Source: Haloquadratum walsbyi J07HQW2
Lineage (GTDB): Archaea; Halobacteriota; Halobacteria; Halobacteriales; Haloferacaceae
Reading direction: 5' to 3'
Assembly (NCBI RefSeq): GCF_000415985.1
Contig: NZ_KE356561.1
Span: 853,860 to 917,859, forward strand
DNA length: 64,000 bases
The notes beneath the pieces are model-generated. The model was not told where the DNA came from. It was given only the letters and a program-made list of their open reading frames with translations, and searched no databases. Shown here piece after piece: positions 20,027 through 30,722 of this stretch. Every line of letters begins with the position of its first letter. The stretch's first letter is position 1. A program made the position numbers and the translations under genes.

Positions 20027-23000
20027 TCAGCTGAGGGTGATTGCACCTGCCTGTTTTCGTCGGCTCCGGGTTGGAATACGGATTGTAACGATTGTATTGT
20101 TATCCGTTCTCTCAACCGCAATCGACCCTCCAGCCTGCATAATAACTACATTGACAAGCCATAGACTGAGTCCTTTGGCATGCTCTAATTGTGTCTCTTC
20201 TCCACTCTCAAGCACTGCTGATTTGATATTCGAAATTAGTCTATCAGCTGTAACCCTAATCGTAACCCAATCAGCTTCTGATATCACTAATTCAACATTA
20301 ATATTAATTGCTGTATCTGTATCTACAGAAGTATTGTCTACCCCGCGTGTGAAATCTTGAACTAGCTCATCGACGGCAACTAGTACTACATTCGGCATAT
20401 CAACACTGACTGTCTCGGTGGTTTCAAGACATACAGAACTGTGTGCCTTCGACGATTTAAGACGCTCAACGATCCCATCTAATCCGGATTTGGCGTCAAT
20501 GAACTCCGTTCCAGTGCCCTGTTTTTGAATTAATTTCTGTATTTGTTGTGTCTTTTCTGTAATCATTTCCCAATTGTCGAGCACTTCATGAATATTCGAA
20601 CCATGCGTTTGTCGACTTTCATGATCATCAGCCCCGATTGTAAGATCAAGGAATCCTCGAAGCTTCGTGATATCGTTGCGGATATTATGTCGAATTACTC
20701 GCTGAAGAACCTGCAAGTGTCGTCGTTTCCGCTCTTGTGTGGTGATGTCACGAGCCTCAACTACGAGTAGTGTAATGTCTCCGTCAGAATTAGTTATGGG
20801 TCGAACTGAGAGATCAAGTAACCGAAGTCCATTTGCAGACATTGCCTCAAGTGTCTGTTGAACGCTTTTACCATCGGCTGCCCGATTGATACTCTGCTGG
20901 ATTGTCTCAACAAGCTCATCCGAGTGTGTCCATAGTGGGAGATCTGAGAATTGGACAATTTGAGAGTCATCCGCGATCTCAGTTTCTGCTGAGGAGAGTG
21001 CATTGTTGAGCCGAAGGATCGTTCCGTCCGTATCGAGCAATCCAGAAACTTGATATTGCTGATTGAATATTGCCTCAAATCGTCGTGCACGCTTTTTGAT
21101 CTGGCTAATATCGCGGATATATATTAAGACACCACCAACGCTTTCATCATCAGTGTAATTTCGCGCTCGAGCGTTGACAGTCAACCATGTGTCATCGGGC
21201 GCATGGAAACGGAATTCACACTCAGATGTCTGCGCCGGGTTTTCAATGACATTGACAAATTCATTCATTACCGCTTCTTGCTCATCCACATGAACATAAT
21301 CAAAGATGTTTGTCCCAGAGAGAGTGTCAGAATCGTATCCAAGGACACGTTCTGAAGCAGCACTCACATATGAGAGCGTTCCATCTTCATCAACAATTGT
21401 AACAACATCAACTGATTCTTCAACGAATCGCTCTGTCCGCTGCTGTTGACGCCGTTTTTCGGTCAGGTTATGAACGATCAATCCATATCCAAGGAACGAT
21501 TCATCATCCGTTTTAACCGGCGTACATCGGACATCTGCATAAAACGTTGACCCGTCCTCACAGACACGCTGTCCTTCATGAGCACTTTCGCCTTGTATTG
21601 AAGCTTGAGTTAATAATCGTTGGATGACATTCTCTTGTCGCTCTGAGTCAGGATGGAGCGCAGTGGCTGACATGCCAACAGCAGTTTCAGGACTATATCC
21701 AAAGAGATCCTTCGCTCCATCATTCCACGAGGTAATTGTCCCATTTTTATCAAGCACTATAAACGCATATTCATCGATGCTTTCGGTCAGTAATTCAAAC
21801 TGTTGTCGTTCGCGCTGAAGATTTCGTTTTTGTTTTTTTCTTTCTGTCTCATCACGAACCGTACAGACAACGGATCCGTGTTCAACAGCAGTCAACGAAA
21901 TTTCTGCAGGAAAACTGCTCCCATCTGGTCGAGTTCCGGTTACTTCTCCACGCCAGTATCCTGTTGATTCAAGCGATTCGAATGCTTCTGACCGCAGTCG
22001 TTCAGCCTCTTCCTCGTCGTATAACCGATGCCACGACTCGCCGAGGAGATCGGCTGGACTCTCAAACCCGTACATGTCGGCATGTGTCTGGTCGACATAA
22101 TCGTACCCATCGTCTCCAAGGATTGCGACCCCATCGTTAGCCTGTTCGATTGCTTGTTGGAATGACTCTAATTCTTGTTGCCGTCGCTCGCTTTGAGTGA
22201 CGTCATATGCGGTAATGAGAAGCGATTGCACAACTCCATCTACGTCCGTCACTGGTCGGACAGTACCACTGAGGTATCGAGTATCACCGGCTTCATCTGG
22301 TATCTCAGACTCATACGTTATATACTCGCCGTCCGCTGCGCGAGCTACCCATTCACGAATCGACGTGACGAGTTCTTCATCATGGTTCCAGAATTCCGTC
22401 TTCCACAAATCCTTTCCGCAAATTGTCGCATAATCAGCTGAAACATAGGTTAATGCCCGTTGATTGATATCAATAACTGTTCCGTCCGTGTCAGTGAGTC
22501 CAACCAGTAATTGTGGATCCTCAAATACCGATTTAAACCGTCGCTCGCTCTGGCGAAGTTCTTGAACCCGTCTGTGCTTTTCTGTCACATCACGAACAAT
22601 ACAGATAATCCGCGACTCATCAATACGGGTGAGTGAAAGTTCGCTCGGAAAATCGTGTTCACCATTTGATCCGGCTATTATCCCACGCCAATACCCCTCA
22701 GCACGTAACGTCGGCAAAATATCCGATTCAATTCGTTTGATCTTAGCTGGGTCATCATATATTACCTGTAGATTCTCACCGAGTAATTGCTCTTTATCAT
22801 CATAGCCATAGAATTCGAGATGAGTTTCATCAACATATGTATACTTGCCGTCTTCAATAATCGCGACTCCATCATTTGCTTCGTCAATTGCTGACTCAAG
22901 CGATGCGAGTTGTTCGCGACGAGCGTGCTTTTCGCTGATATCACGCACCGTCGTATGAACGTACACTGAATTGTTTACCTCAACACGTCGACTTGAATAT

Positions 23001-23797
23001 GACACAGCAACAGAATCACCTTCAGCACACGAAATAGATATATCATCGCTCAGTGACTCATCATTAAGAACTCGTTGTTGATATGATTGATATGCCTCCG
23101 AGTCGCCATCAAATAAAAATTTCTCTAATCGTTGATTACGGATTTCGCTTCGATCATATCCGCTTAGTGTGCACGCAGCGGTGTTTACTTCGATAATAGA
23201 TCCATCCGTATCACTGACAAGAATGGCGTCTCGTGAGCCCTCAAAGAGAATTTGTCGCCACTCATGTTCTGTCTTGGATTGCTGCTCTCGCCTAATTCGA
23301 TTCACTGCAGCTTCAAGATTCGAAGCCGCGAGTTCTGCGAGTCGAGCGTCTGAATCGGAGAATGCATCCACGTCAGTCATGCCAATCGTTACGACACCAA
23401 ATTCTGGGATAGGAACGATTATCTCACTTTGAATTGTTGTATCGGGATTGTGTACAGAATCAGCCTGTGGAACATTACGGATGTGTTTGGTTTGTTGCTC
23501 ATCATATGCTCGACCAGCAAGTGATGGCGGTGGAAGTGTTGGTAACTCACCGATAATACCCTGTGCCGGTTCTGACTGAACAACTGGTTCAAGCAACTCA
23601 GTTTTCTTATCATATTGCCAGACTGCAGACAGCGGTGCGTCAAACTCAATATTGAAGATTTCGACAACAACCGCTGCGGACTCCGATATTGATTTTGCGT
23701 GATTGAGTTCGGCAGAAAGTCGAAGAAGTCCCGAGTGATCTGACTCGGTGACACCGCCTGGCGCAGGGCTCATACGGTTTATCTCATTTGAATCCAC
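20027..23797 (-). CDS. Multi-PAS sensor histidine kinase (GTG start, or ATG 3' of it)
   Basis: GAF-like N-terminus, several PAS repeats (VSDTDGSIIEVNTAACTLSGYDRSEI, ...), H-box RVIRHNIRNDITKLRGFLDL; C-terminal HATPase domain appears degenerate. Confidence 0.85.
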   Translation of the reverse strand: MDSNEINRMSPAPGGVTESDHSGLLRLSAELNHAKSISESAAVVVEIFNIEFDAPLSAVWQYDKKTELLEPVVQSEPAQGIIGELPTLPPPSLAGRAYDEQQTKHIRNVPQADSVHNPDTTIQSEIIVPIPEFGVVTIGMTDVDAFSDSDARLAELAASNLEAAVNRIRREQQSKTEHEWRQILFEGSRDAILVSDTDGSIIEVNTAACTLSGYDRSEIRNQRLEKFLFDGDSEAYQSYQQRVLNDESLSDDISISCAEGDSVAVSYSSRRVEVNNSVYVHTTVRDISEKHARREQLASLESAIDEANDGVAIIEDGKYTYVDETHLEFYGYDDKEQLLGENLQVIYDDPAKIKRIESDILPTLRAEGYWRGIIAGSNGEHDFPSELSLTRIDESRIICIVRDVTEKHRRVQELRQSERRFKSVFEDPQLLVGLTDTDGTVIDINQRALTYVSADYATICGKDLWKTEFWNHDEELVTSIREWVARAADGEYITYESEIPDEAGDTRYLSGTVRPVTDVDGVVQSLLITAYDVTQSERRQQELESFQQAIEQANDGVAILGDDGYDYVDQTHADMYGFESPADLLGESWHRLYDEEEAERLRSEAFESLESTGYWRGEVTGTRPDGSSFPAEISLTAVEHGSVVCTVRDETERKKQKRNLQRERQQFELLTESIDEYAFIVLDKNGTITSWNDGAKDLFGYSPETAVGMSATALHPDSERQENVIQRLLTQASIQGESAHEGQRVCEDGSTFYADVRCTPVKTDDESFLGYGLIVHNLTEKRRQQQRTERFVEESVDVVTIVDEDGTLSYVSAASERVLGYDSDTLSGTNIFDYVHVDEQEAVMNEFVNVIENPAQTSECEFRFHAPDDTWLTVNARARNYTDDESVGGVLIYIRDISQIKKRARRFEAIFNQQYQVSGLLDTDGTILRLNNALSSAETEIADDSQIVQFSDLPLWTHSDELVETIQQSINRAADGKSVQQTLEAMSANGLRLLDLSVRPITNSDGDITLLVVEARDITTQERKRRHLQVLQRVIRHNIRNDITKLRGFLDLTIGADDHESRQTHGSNIHEVLDNWEMITEKTQQIQKLIQKQGTGTEFIDAKSGLDGIVERLKSSKAHSSVCLETTETVSVDMPNVVLVAVDELVQDFTRGVDNTSVDTDTAININVELVISEADWVTIRVTADRLISNIKSAVLESGEETQLEHAKGLSLWLVNVVIMQAGGSIAVERTDNNTIVTIRIPTRSRRKQAGAITLS

Positions 23798-24115
23798 TAA
23801 GATATTCGTATTTCAATAATACGTTTCAGCGTGATTATACCCGTCAAATTAGATTAACATATACTTATAGACCGCTTTATTGGTCAATTCACTCATTGTA
23901 TAAGATGTTATATTAATTACCACTGCCGAAGAAGATCACATCTCGGCTTGAATACGTGAACCTACAATGTGATGATATGATGTTTGTTTGATATCAAAAG
24001 CGCTACTCAAAGCGATGTCGCAGTAATGTATAAACGTTAATCCAATGATGATTACGAACCGACCAAGCGCTGGGACTCAACTAATATTATTATATTCCTG
24101 AGTAGGATCCGTGAA

Positions 24116-24667
24116 TTAAATATTTTTGAACGCTTGTTGTGTATTTATTTGTCCGATTTTTTCATCTACCTGTTGTTTAATTGAATCTAAGTTTTCGATA
24201 AGTTGTTGATACTCACCATTATCCGATAATTGCCGCTGGTCTTTTCGCTCTTCAAGTAGTGCCTTTTTCTCCGAAAGTTCATACATTTTATTTACAAGTT
24301 CACTGTATGACTCTCGGTCAATGAGATTTGAGACAAGATTAAGCATATCCTCACGTGAGATTGGCTTGACTGCATAATCATCAAACTCCATTTCAAGAAT
24401 ATCGAAATCTGGCTCAACTGCCGTTACCATAGCCACTTGTATACGATACTCTGCGTCCCGCACCTCCCGAAGTACTTTTCGACCTGGCTGTTCTGGCATC
24501 CGCCTATCAAGAATCATAATATCAAACGACTCATCAGCCTTCGTAATCGCCTCTTGAGCTCCATATGCGACATCGACAGAATACTTCGTAGAAAGCCATA
24601 CCGCATACAAATCCGCCAGTTCTGGTTCATCCTCAACGACTAATATTCGCTCTTTATCGCTGCTCAT
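24116..24667 (-). CDS. Response regulator with REC + HalX domains
   Basis: ILVVEDEPELADLYAVWL...DIMILDRRMPEQPGRKVL...VAMVTA...DDYAVKPISREDML then HalX-type helical C-terminus. Confidence 0.9.
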   Translation of the reverse strand: MSSDKERILVVEDEPELADLYAVWLSTKYSVDVAYGAQEAITKADESFDIMILDRRMPEQPGRKVLREVRDAEYRIQVAMVTAVEPDFDILEMEFDDYAVKPISREDMLNLVSNLIDRESYSELVNKMYELSEKKALLEERKDQRQLSDNGEYQQLIENLDSIKQQVDEKIGQINTQQAFKNI

Positions 24668-24908
24668 GATGCCACTCCGACTTTCTGATATGTATTTGCC
24701 GAGACAGTCACAAGTATCATAATTGAGTCATGAGGGTGAGAGATGGTTCGCTTCTGTATTCATGATGCTACATCTATACATTTCGTATTTATTTTCATAT
24801 AAATATTATCACGGCATCAGTTGATATCAATATGGTCAAAAAGTAGAGTATATATATAAGAAGATATATTTCTCCGGAAGCAGTTCAACATATAACAGTC
24901 AATTTGTA

Positions 24909-25967
24909 ATGGCAACAGACGTACGCTTACAGTATTATGCTACGCGGTACGGTCAAGTTATTAGCGTATTACTTGTATTGTCTGCGGTTGCTGCTTTTGC
25001 CGCAGCAGGATTTGTTTATACGAACCCACCAGTCGAACAGACAAGCCCAGAAGACACAAATGTTCAATCGTTTTCATTTGATACAGACCATCGTGCAACA
25101 GTTACCGGTCCGACAGAACTGTTTGACCGTGGACGGACACTCCAAAATCATCCTGTCTACTTTCAGAATGCCTCACCCGATGTCACTTTCAGTACAGCAA
25201 TATCTGTTCCACAGGATCGATCAGTAGACGTTTCCTATCGAGTTATTGCTAATTATGAAGCAACATTTCGTGGTGAAGTGTTTTGGGACCGACAAGAAGT
25301 GGTTGCAAATAATAAATGGACAGTACAAAATGGTGAGGTCCAGCATAATACAACGTTGACAATTTCGGATTACTTATCACGAATTGATCCATTTGAGTCG
25401 GCTGTTGGAAGTACCGGAACGCTATCACGAGAGTTACAATTTGTTGTGACGTACAGCTCACCGGTTGATAACGGAAATAAATATGAAGGACAACTGCGTT
25501 CAACAACTACGATTCAATCGTCATCTGAGGCATATTGGGTAAGTTCTGAAATTGGAGATAGCACAACAAAAAGCCAAACACAGTCATCAGAGCAGTATGT
25601 TGGGCAGCCGAATATACAGCAAGTACAACTATTAGCTGGGAGTGGTGGCATTTTGTTCATCGCTGGGGTTACTGTACTCATTTGGGCACGTCGACAGGAT
25701 GATCCAGCCGAACTAGAGCTTGCTGTTGTTCGTGATCGCTATGATGAGTGGATATCAGAGGGTGAACTGCCAACCGGCGCAGCAAGTGAGTATGTATATA
25801 TAGATTCACTTGAAGGGATTGTCGACATTGCAATCGACACAAACAAACGCGTTATTTATGACTCTGATCTTGAGACGTACAGTGTCGTTGATGAGAACAT
25901 TATTTACTACTACGCACGTGACCCGACCGCTGTTTCATCTTGGTTGAATCTCTCTGTTGATGAATGA
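24909..25967 (+). CDS. DUF5305 family membrane protein
   Basis: N-term TM, VYTNPPVEQTSPEDTNVQSFSFDTDHRATVTGPTELFDRGRTLQNHPVYFQNASPDVTFSTAI, C-terminal TM and cytoplasmic tail. Confidence 0.75.
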   Translation: MATDVRLQYYATRYGQVISVLLVLSAVAAFAAAGFVYTNPPVEQTSPEDTNVQSFSFDTDHRATVTGPTELFDRGRTLQNHPVYFQNASPDVTFSTAISVPQDRSVDVSYRVIANYEATFRGEVFWDRQEVVANNKWTVQNGEVQHNTTLTISDYLSRIDPFESAVGSTGTLSRELQFVVTYSSPVDNGNKYEGQLRSTTTIQSSSEAYWVSSEIGDSTTKSQTQSSEQYVGQPNIQQVQLLAGSGGILFIAGVTVLIWARRQDDPAELELAVVRDRYDEWISEGELPTGAASEYVYIDSLEGIVDIAIDTNKRVIYDSDLETYSVVDENIIYYYARDPTAVSSWLNLSVDE

Positions 25968-25973
25968 TGGCGT

Positions 25974-27128
25974 TTATTCGAGCCACCGACGAATTTTGAC
26001 TAACAACGGGACATCACGTTGTCGACGACCAATTCGAATAGGGTCAAGCCCAATGAGCGTCGTTGCGACGACAAGTGATGCAACGCCTACGACGGTGTTG
26101 ATCGTAACGAGCGGTACCCATGGATGAATACGATATAATCCAACGATTATCTCACGCGGTAGAAAAGCCAGATATCGGTGTTCAACTATTGCATCAACAT
26201 ACACTCCCGTTGAGGGCGGCGCAGAAATCGTCACATTCGTTTCCGCTGTTGTCTGTGCGGGGACGACTAACTGTTTATCAGAGACAGCGACATTATCACT
26301 CGCTGGTTCAATCATCACGACAACTGGAATCCACCCATTGCTTGGGACTTGATAGCCAACTGTTTCATTCGTGCCCTGCCCAATAACAGAAATTCCAGCA
26401 GAATCGCTCTCTGAACTCACGTACTGAAATTGATGGACACCACCTGGAAGGATCATGCTCATCGTAAGAGTAGCTATCAAAAGTAATATCAAGATAGTAA
26501 TGATGATTGTCGGATTGATCTTTCCTGACGAGCGCGAGGTATCCCGTCGGCGCGTAGATCGGCTGTTTTCTGCATATGCTGAAAGTGCATATGCAACTCC
26601 ACCAAATCCGATAAGAATATATGATAGTCCCTGTCCACCGAGGATGGCTCGTGTTCCAAGTGCGACTGCTAATTCTTCTTGTGCTGTCGTCGTAAATGAT
26701 CCCATCGTGGTGACTGCGGTTCCAAGATTCGGGATAATAACGACAAAATCACCGATTGTGAGCGCTTTGGCGACAATCTGTGACTCACTGACTGGCGGTT
26801 CAGAGCCATCCTGGTCGGTGACAACGTTTGCGTCACCACGGGTAATGTACCCTTCTGATGTTGTCTCAACGACTCGATGCGTTACTAATCCACCACCATT
26901 GAGATTAACAGCATCAAAGGTGACAATATCGCCTTCCTCAATCGGTCCAGCTAATGCTGTTGGAATGGCAACGAATCCATCACCGGTGCTAATAGTCGGA
27001 TCCATACTACCCGTTTCAACATATGCCGGACCGACTGGTTGTCCAAGGAGTGCCCCGGCAAGCATTGAAAGAACAAATAACAGTGCTAGCGCGCCTCCAA
27101 TCCGTTTAATCGACTGCACTAACACCAT
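25974..27128 (-). CDS. Archaeal-type signal peptidase I (S26B/SipW-like)
   Basis: VETGSMDPTISTGDGFVAI (catalytic Ser), EGDIVTFD, LVTHRVVET (catalytic His), YITRGDANVVTD. Confidence 0.9.
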   Translation of the reverse strand: MVLVQSIKRIGGALALLFVLSMLAGALLGQPVGPAYVETGSMDPTISTGDGFVAIPTALAGPIEEGDIVTFDAVNLNGGGLVTHRVVETTSEGYITRGDANVVTDQDGSEPPVSESQIVAKALTIGDFVVIIPNLGTAVTTMGSFTTTAQEELAVALGTRAILGGQGLSYILIGFGGVAYALSAYAENSRSTRRRDTSRSSGKINPTIIITILILLLIATLTMSMILPGGVHQFQYVSSESDSAGISVIGQGTNETVGYQVPSNGWIPVVVMIEPASDNVAVSDKQLVVPAQTTAETNVTISAPPSTGVYVDAIVEHRYLAFLPREIIVGLYRIHPWVPLVTINTVVGVASLVVATTLIGLDPIRIGRRQRDVPLLVKIRRWLE

Positions 27129-27610
27129 ATTCAGTAATTGGATATAATATCTCAGTCATTTAGTGTCTTTCAATCATATAGCAATCAAATTAATCAATCA
27201 TGTTGATAATATAATATCCCATCGCTCGGTTTAGACCTAAATCGAATTTACCCGTGTTTTATAATCATATTCCCTTTTTATTTACCAGCTTCATTCCAAC
27301 TGTGTGTAGTCCCCATCATTAGCAATCGAAAACATCGGTAGCATATACAATGTCAGTATGATCAGTTCATATCAACAGGTCTCAATTTATCTTATTCTTG
27401 TTCTATCCAATATGGATGTCTGATCAGAGGTTGGTCGACCTTCGTCGGCAATTGAGAGCTTGATGACGATAATCAGAGGATTATCATTTTCAATCGTAAT
27501 TGACTCAATATCTAGACGCTGATCTTCATAGTCACGGAGTGTGGCTCCAAGTTCCACAATTCGTGGGTTTGATATGCATTGAATCAACACTCATCATACG
27601 AATTAGTTTG

Positions 27611-28180
27611 ATGGTAGCCGACACTGCTGAACAACAAAACGATATAAAGCCATTATCGACAGACGAAGCATATGATATTCTTTCCGATCAGCGTCGGCGA
27701 TACGCTATTCACCATCTCAAACAATCAGATACAGGAGTGAGCGTCCAAGACCTCGCTGAGCAAGTAGCCGCATGGGAGAATGAAAAGCCGATTGAACAGC
27801 TGAATTCACAGGAACGAAAACGGGTCTATATTTCATTGTATCAATCGCACCTTTCGACACTCGATGAAGAAGGTATTGTCGAGTATGATGAAGAAAACCG
27901 AATAGTTAATCTTACTGACGCTGCCGATAATCTAAATATTTATTTTGAAGTTGTAGCAAACGATGATATTCCGTGGAGTATATTTTACATTGGATTGACA
28001 GTCGCATTCAGTGTACTTGTTGGACTCACATACGCTGGAGTTGGCGTTCTTCAGCGAAGTCAACTCATTATCGTTACAATTGGAATGCTTGGCGCGTATA
28101 CTGCTGCAGGAATAATCCAGACAATTCAGCGAAAACGTATGGAGCTTGGTGACTCTGGGCCCCCACCAGAATTACAGTGA
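27611..28180 (+). CDS. Winged-HTH protein with two C-terminal TM helices (DUF7344-like)
   Basis: LSTDEAYDILSDQRRRYAIHHLKQSDTGVSVQDLAEQVAAWEN...RKRVYISLYQSHLSTLDEEGIVEYDEEN then IPWSIFYIGLTVAFSVLVGLTYAGV. Confidence 0.75.
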   Translation: MVADTAEQQNDIKPLSTDEAYDILSDQRRRYAIHHLKQSDTGVSVQDLAEQVAAWENEKPIEQLNSQERKRVYISLYQSHLSTLDEEGIVEYDEENRIVNLTDAADNLNIYFEVVANDDIPWSIFYIGLTVAFSVLVGLTYAGVGVLQRSQLIIVTIGMLGAYTAAGIIQTIQRKRMELGDSGPPPELQ

Positions 28181-28300
28181 AGATTTTATTCAGTAGGATA
28201 ATTTGGTGAAATTCAGTGAATCGTAAACGATCTACATCTCTGGGATCATGCACGTACACCTCAAGTAGGGGATCGTCATTAGCTTGTTTCAAATACTGGA

Positions 28301-29545
28301 TTACGTCTCAATGACTGTATCAAACAGTGGTCGAAGTGTATTGATTGTGCGGTCGCCATCCGATGGTGTCATCAGATAATTTGTATTGATATCTGCAGAT
28401 TTGAGACGTCGACTAAGCGTGTGTAAAAATTGGAATACCTTCTGCGGGCCAAGATACTGCAAAAACGCCTGAAGTGTATGAACGCTACAAACTGTTGTTT
28501 GATTCGGGTCCTGCCACTCATCAAGTATCTGTGTGATTAAAATGCCAAGTCGAGAGAGATCGGTTTGATCAGATATCTGATGTGTTTCGATCGATTCTTC
28601 CATTCCATCACCAGATAATTCTGCAATTGACATATCTCCGGGCACACTCGCTCCAACTTTGATGATAATAATTTCACCGCCATCCCAACCAGGGTGTTCT
28701 TGACAAACACGCAGAATATCTACTGCTTCACCTGTTGGAACAAGTAATAACATATTTTGTGATTGTTGCGCTTGTAGTATATTATTAAACCCAACATTCC
28801 ATGTTTCTGGGTTGTTCTGTCCAAGCAGAAGTGCCTGTGACCCCTCAGAGATAGTACTGCTATCAGTCTGAATACTTTCAGCAGTTGTATCAGAATTAAC
28901 TGATGATACCGACCGTGAGTCAATCAAGGGATCTACTCGATCGGCATTCACGGAGTTGTTCTGAGTCTGATTAGTATCAGTTGCTTTGCCAGAAGACTTC
29001 GTCTGATTAATTTTAACAGAGCTAGTTTCGTCGCGATCATCAGTCGTGATCATCTCTTCTGGTGCATCTGAGCGAGAAAGCTGATTCCACATCCGATTCG
29101 AGTCATGTTCAGAACTGTCAGTAGTAGACTCAATTGAATGGTGAGTTGAATCTGTGGAAATAGTGGAGTCGGTTTTATTATCAGTGGCGTTCTCAAGATT
29201 GGTATCACTATCAGATGATGATCCGGAGTTAGTAGTGTCAACCCTGTCTGTGACTGTTGCATCAGACCAAAGCCGATTCGCGTCAGAATCGCTCGGTACT
29301 TGTTCTTCCGAATCTGATTTAGTTGTATTTCTATCGGTATCCGTGATCAGATCCGTATTTGAGTCCGTGTTCGTACTATCTTTTGATGAGAAATCATCAT
29401 CCGTATCATCAGCACTATCAATGTCATCATCGTCATCTGCTGATTCTTCTATATCTGTGTCGTGAGCAGGCTCAAACTTAGCAAATCGAGACTGTGTATT
29501 AGCACTTGACCGTGTTTCATTATCTGAATCATTTTTCTCCGTCAT
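28301..29545 (-). CDS. DUF7504-like/RecA-like-fold protein with long acidic Ser/Asp/Thr low-complexity N-terminus
   Basis: C-terminal globular region NPETWNVGFNNILQAQQSQNMLLLVPTGEAVDILRVCQEHPGWDGGEIIIIKVG...; N-terminal about 200 aa almost all D/S/T/N/E. Confidence 0.6.
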   Translation of the reverse strand: MTEKNDSDNETRSSANTQSRFAKFEPAHDTDIEESADDDDDIDSADDTDDDFSSKDSTNTDSNTDLITDTDRNTTKSDSEEQVPSDSDANRLWSDATVTDRVDTTNSGSSSDSDTNLENATDNKTDSTISTDSTHHSIESTTDSSEHDSNRMWNQLSRSDAPEEMITTDDRDETSSVKINQTKSSGKATDTNQTQNNSVNADRVDPLIDSRSVSSVNSDTTAESIQTDSSTISEGSQALLLGQNNPETWNVGFNNILQAQQSQNMLLLVPTGEAVDILRVCQEHPGWDGGEIIIIKVGASVPGDMSIAELSGDGMEESIETHQISDQTDLSRLGILITQILDEWQDPNQTTVCSVHTLQAFLQYLGPQKVFQFLHTLSRRLKSADINTNYLMTPSDGDRTINTLRPLFDTVIET

Positions 29546-29609
29546 GATAATTTGAAAGTCACTAACTGACACACAAACTGTAGACTGTGCGACTGTTGTT
29601 CAATAATCA

Positions 29610-30722
29610 TCAATTAATCCCGTTCTCACTTGTGTTCTCGTTTAAAAATGAATTAAAATCCTCTGGGTCATCAGCCGAGAGGTCCCGTGGTGCACCGGTA
29701 AGGATATTTGAATTGAACGGACTCCATCCACCTGGGTCAATATCATTGAACGGGGTCTCACAGAATGGACATTCTGGCGAGGTTAGCATTGAAATTTTTA
29801 TTTCTTTACTGCAATAATCACAATCTGCATTTTCTATTCCCTCTTTGAGCGCCGCCTGTCTAATGTCCTCCAAGTTTTCTTGACTATTATTTATAGATTC
29901 AATCGTATCAGTATTATCCTCAATCTGGTCTGTTAATTGACTCCGACGTGTCTCAATCTTTTCTTGTCGGTTAATCGCTGCTTCAAACGCATTTTCAATT
30001 GAATCAAACTCATCATCAATCCGTGATCGAATTGCCTCTTGAGACTCCTCAAGTTCATTGATCCTCTGTTCAAGTTCCTGTTGTAACTCCAAAGACTCCT
30101 CACGTGATTCCTTGAGTTGCTCAATATTTTCTTTAATTAAATCTATCTCAGATCGTATATCACTCATTCTAGTATCACTCCCAGATGTGCTATTCGTCGC
30201 CCCACTTTTGTTTTCATTTTCCACCATGTTCACCTGCTGTTCTATGCTTTCTACGCGGTCCCGAATGCGGATCCAACGCTCGGTCTGACTTCGGCGATTC
30301 TGATCAAGTTCATCCGATAGGTCGTATAGTCGTTGCCACAACTCTTTTTCTGAGGATTCATCCGACATTTTCTTGGATCCATTATACTCCGGACCGCTTT
30401 CAGAGATACCACTCTCTGCAGATACGGACGCAGATTCAGATTTAGACTCAGACGCCAATCTTTTCGTCGGTAGCGGCTGTTGCTCGGTTTTATTGTCTTC
30501 AGAAGACGTGTCATTCTGCTCATGGGGTAACTGATTAGCAGCCGATGTATCCGCAACAGAACTTAGTGTGCGCTGCAATTCAGTACGTATCCAATATGCA
30601 GAAACAAGTTGATCGAATATTTTACCCATAGATACCTCTTCAGACTCAGCTATCTCTTCAGCCCAGTCTAAGAACTCATCGGCATCGGGTTCTATATGTT
30701 TATCTGATGTATGATCTACCAT
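29610..30722 (-). CDS. Coiled-coil protein with C-terminal two-CxxC zinc ribbon
   Basis: Heptad-rich Glu/Gln/Arg region (IDLIKENIEQLKESREESLELQQELEQRINELEESQEAIRSRID...) then CDYCSKEIKISMLTSPECPFCETPF. Confidence 0.65.
   Translation of the reverse strand: MVDHTSDKHIEPDADEFLDWAEEIAESEEVSMGKIFDQLVSAYWIRTELQRTLSSVADTSAANQLPHEQNDTSSEDNKTEQQPLPTKRLASESKSESASVSAESGISESGPEYNGSKKMSDESSEKELWQRLYDLSDELDQNRRSQTERWIRIRDRVESIEQQVNMVENENKSGATNSTSGSDTRMSDIRSEIDLIKENIEQLKESREESLELQQELEQRINELEESQEAIRSRIDDEFDSIENAFEAAINRQEKIETRRSQLTDQIEDNTDTIESINNSQENLEDIRQAALKEGIENADCDYCSKEIKISMLTSPECPFCETPFNDIDPGGWSPFNSNILTGAPRDLSADDPEDFNSFLNENTSENGIN

Noticed and set aside
26455-27147. 230-aa plus-strand ORF
   Set aside because: Antisense to the well-supported signal peptidase I gene.
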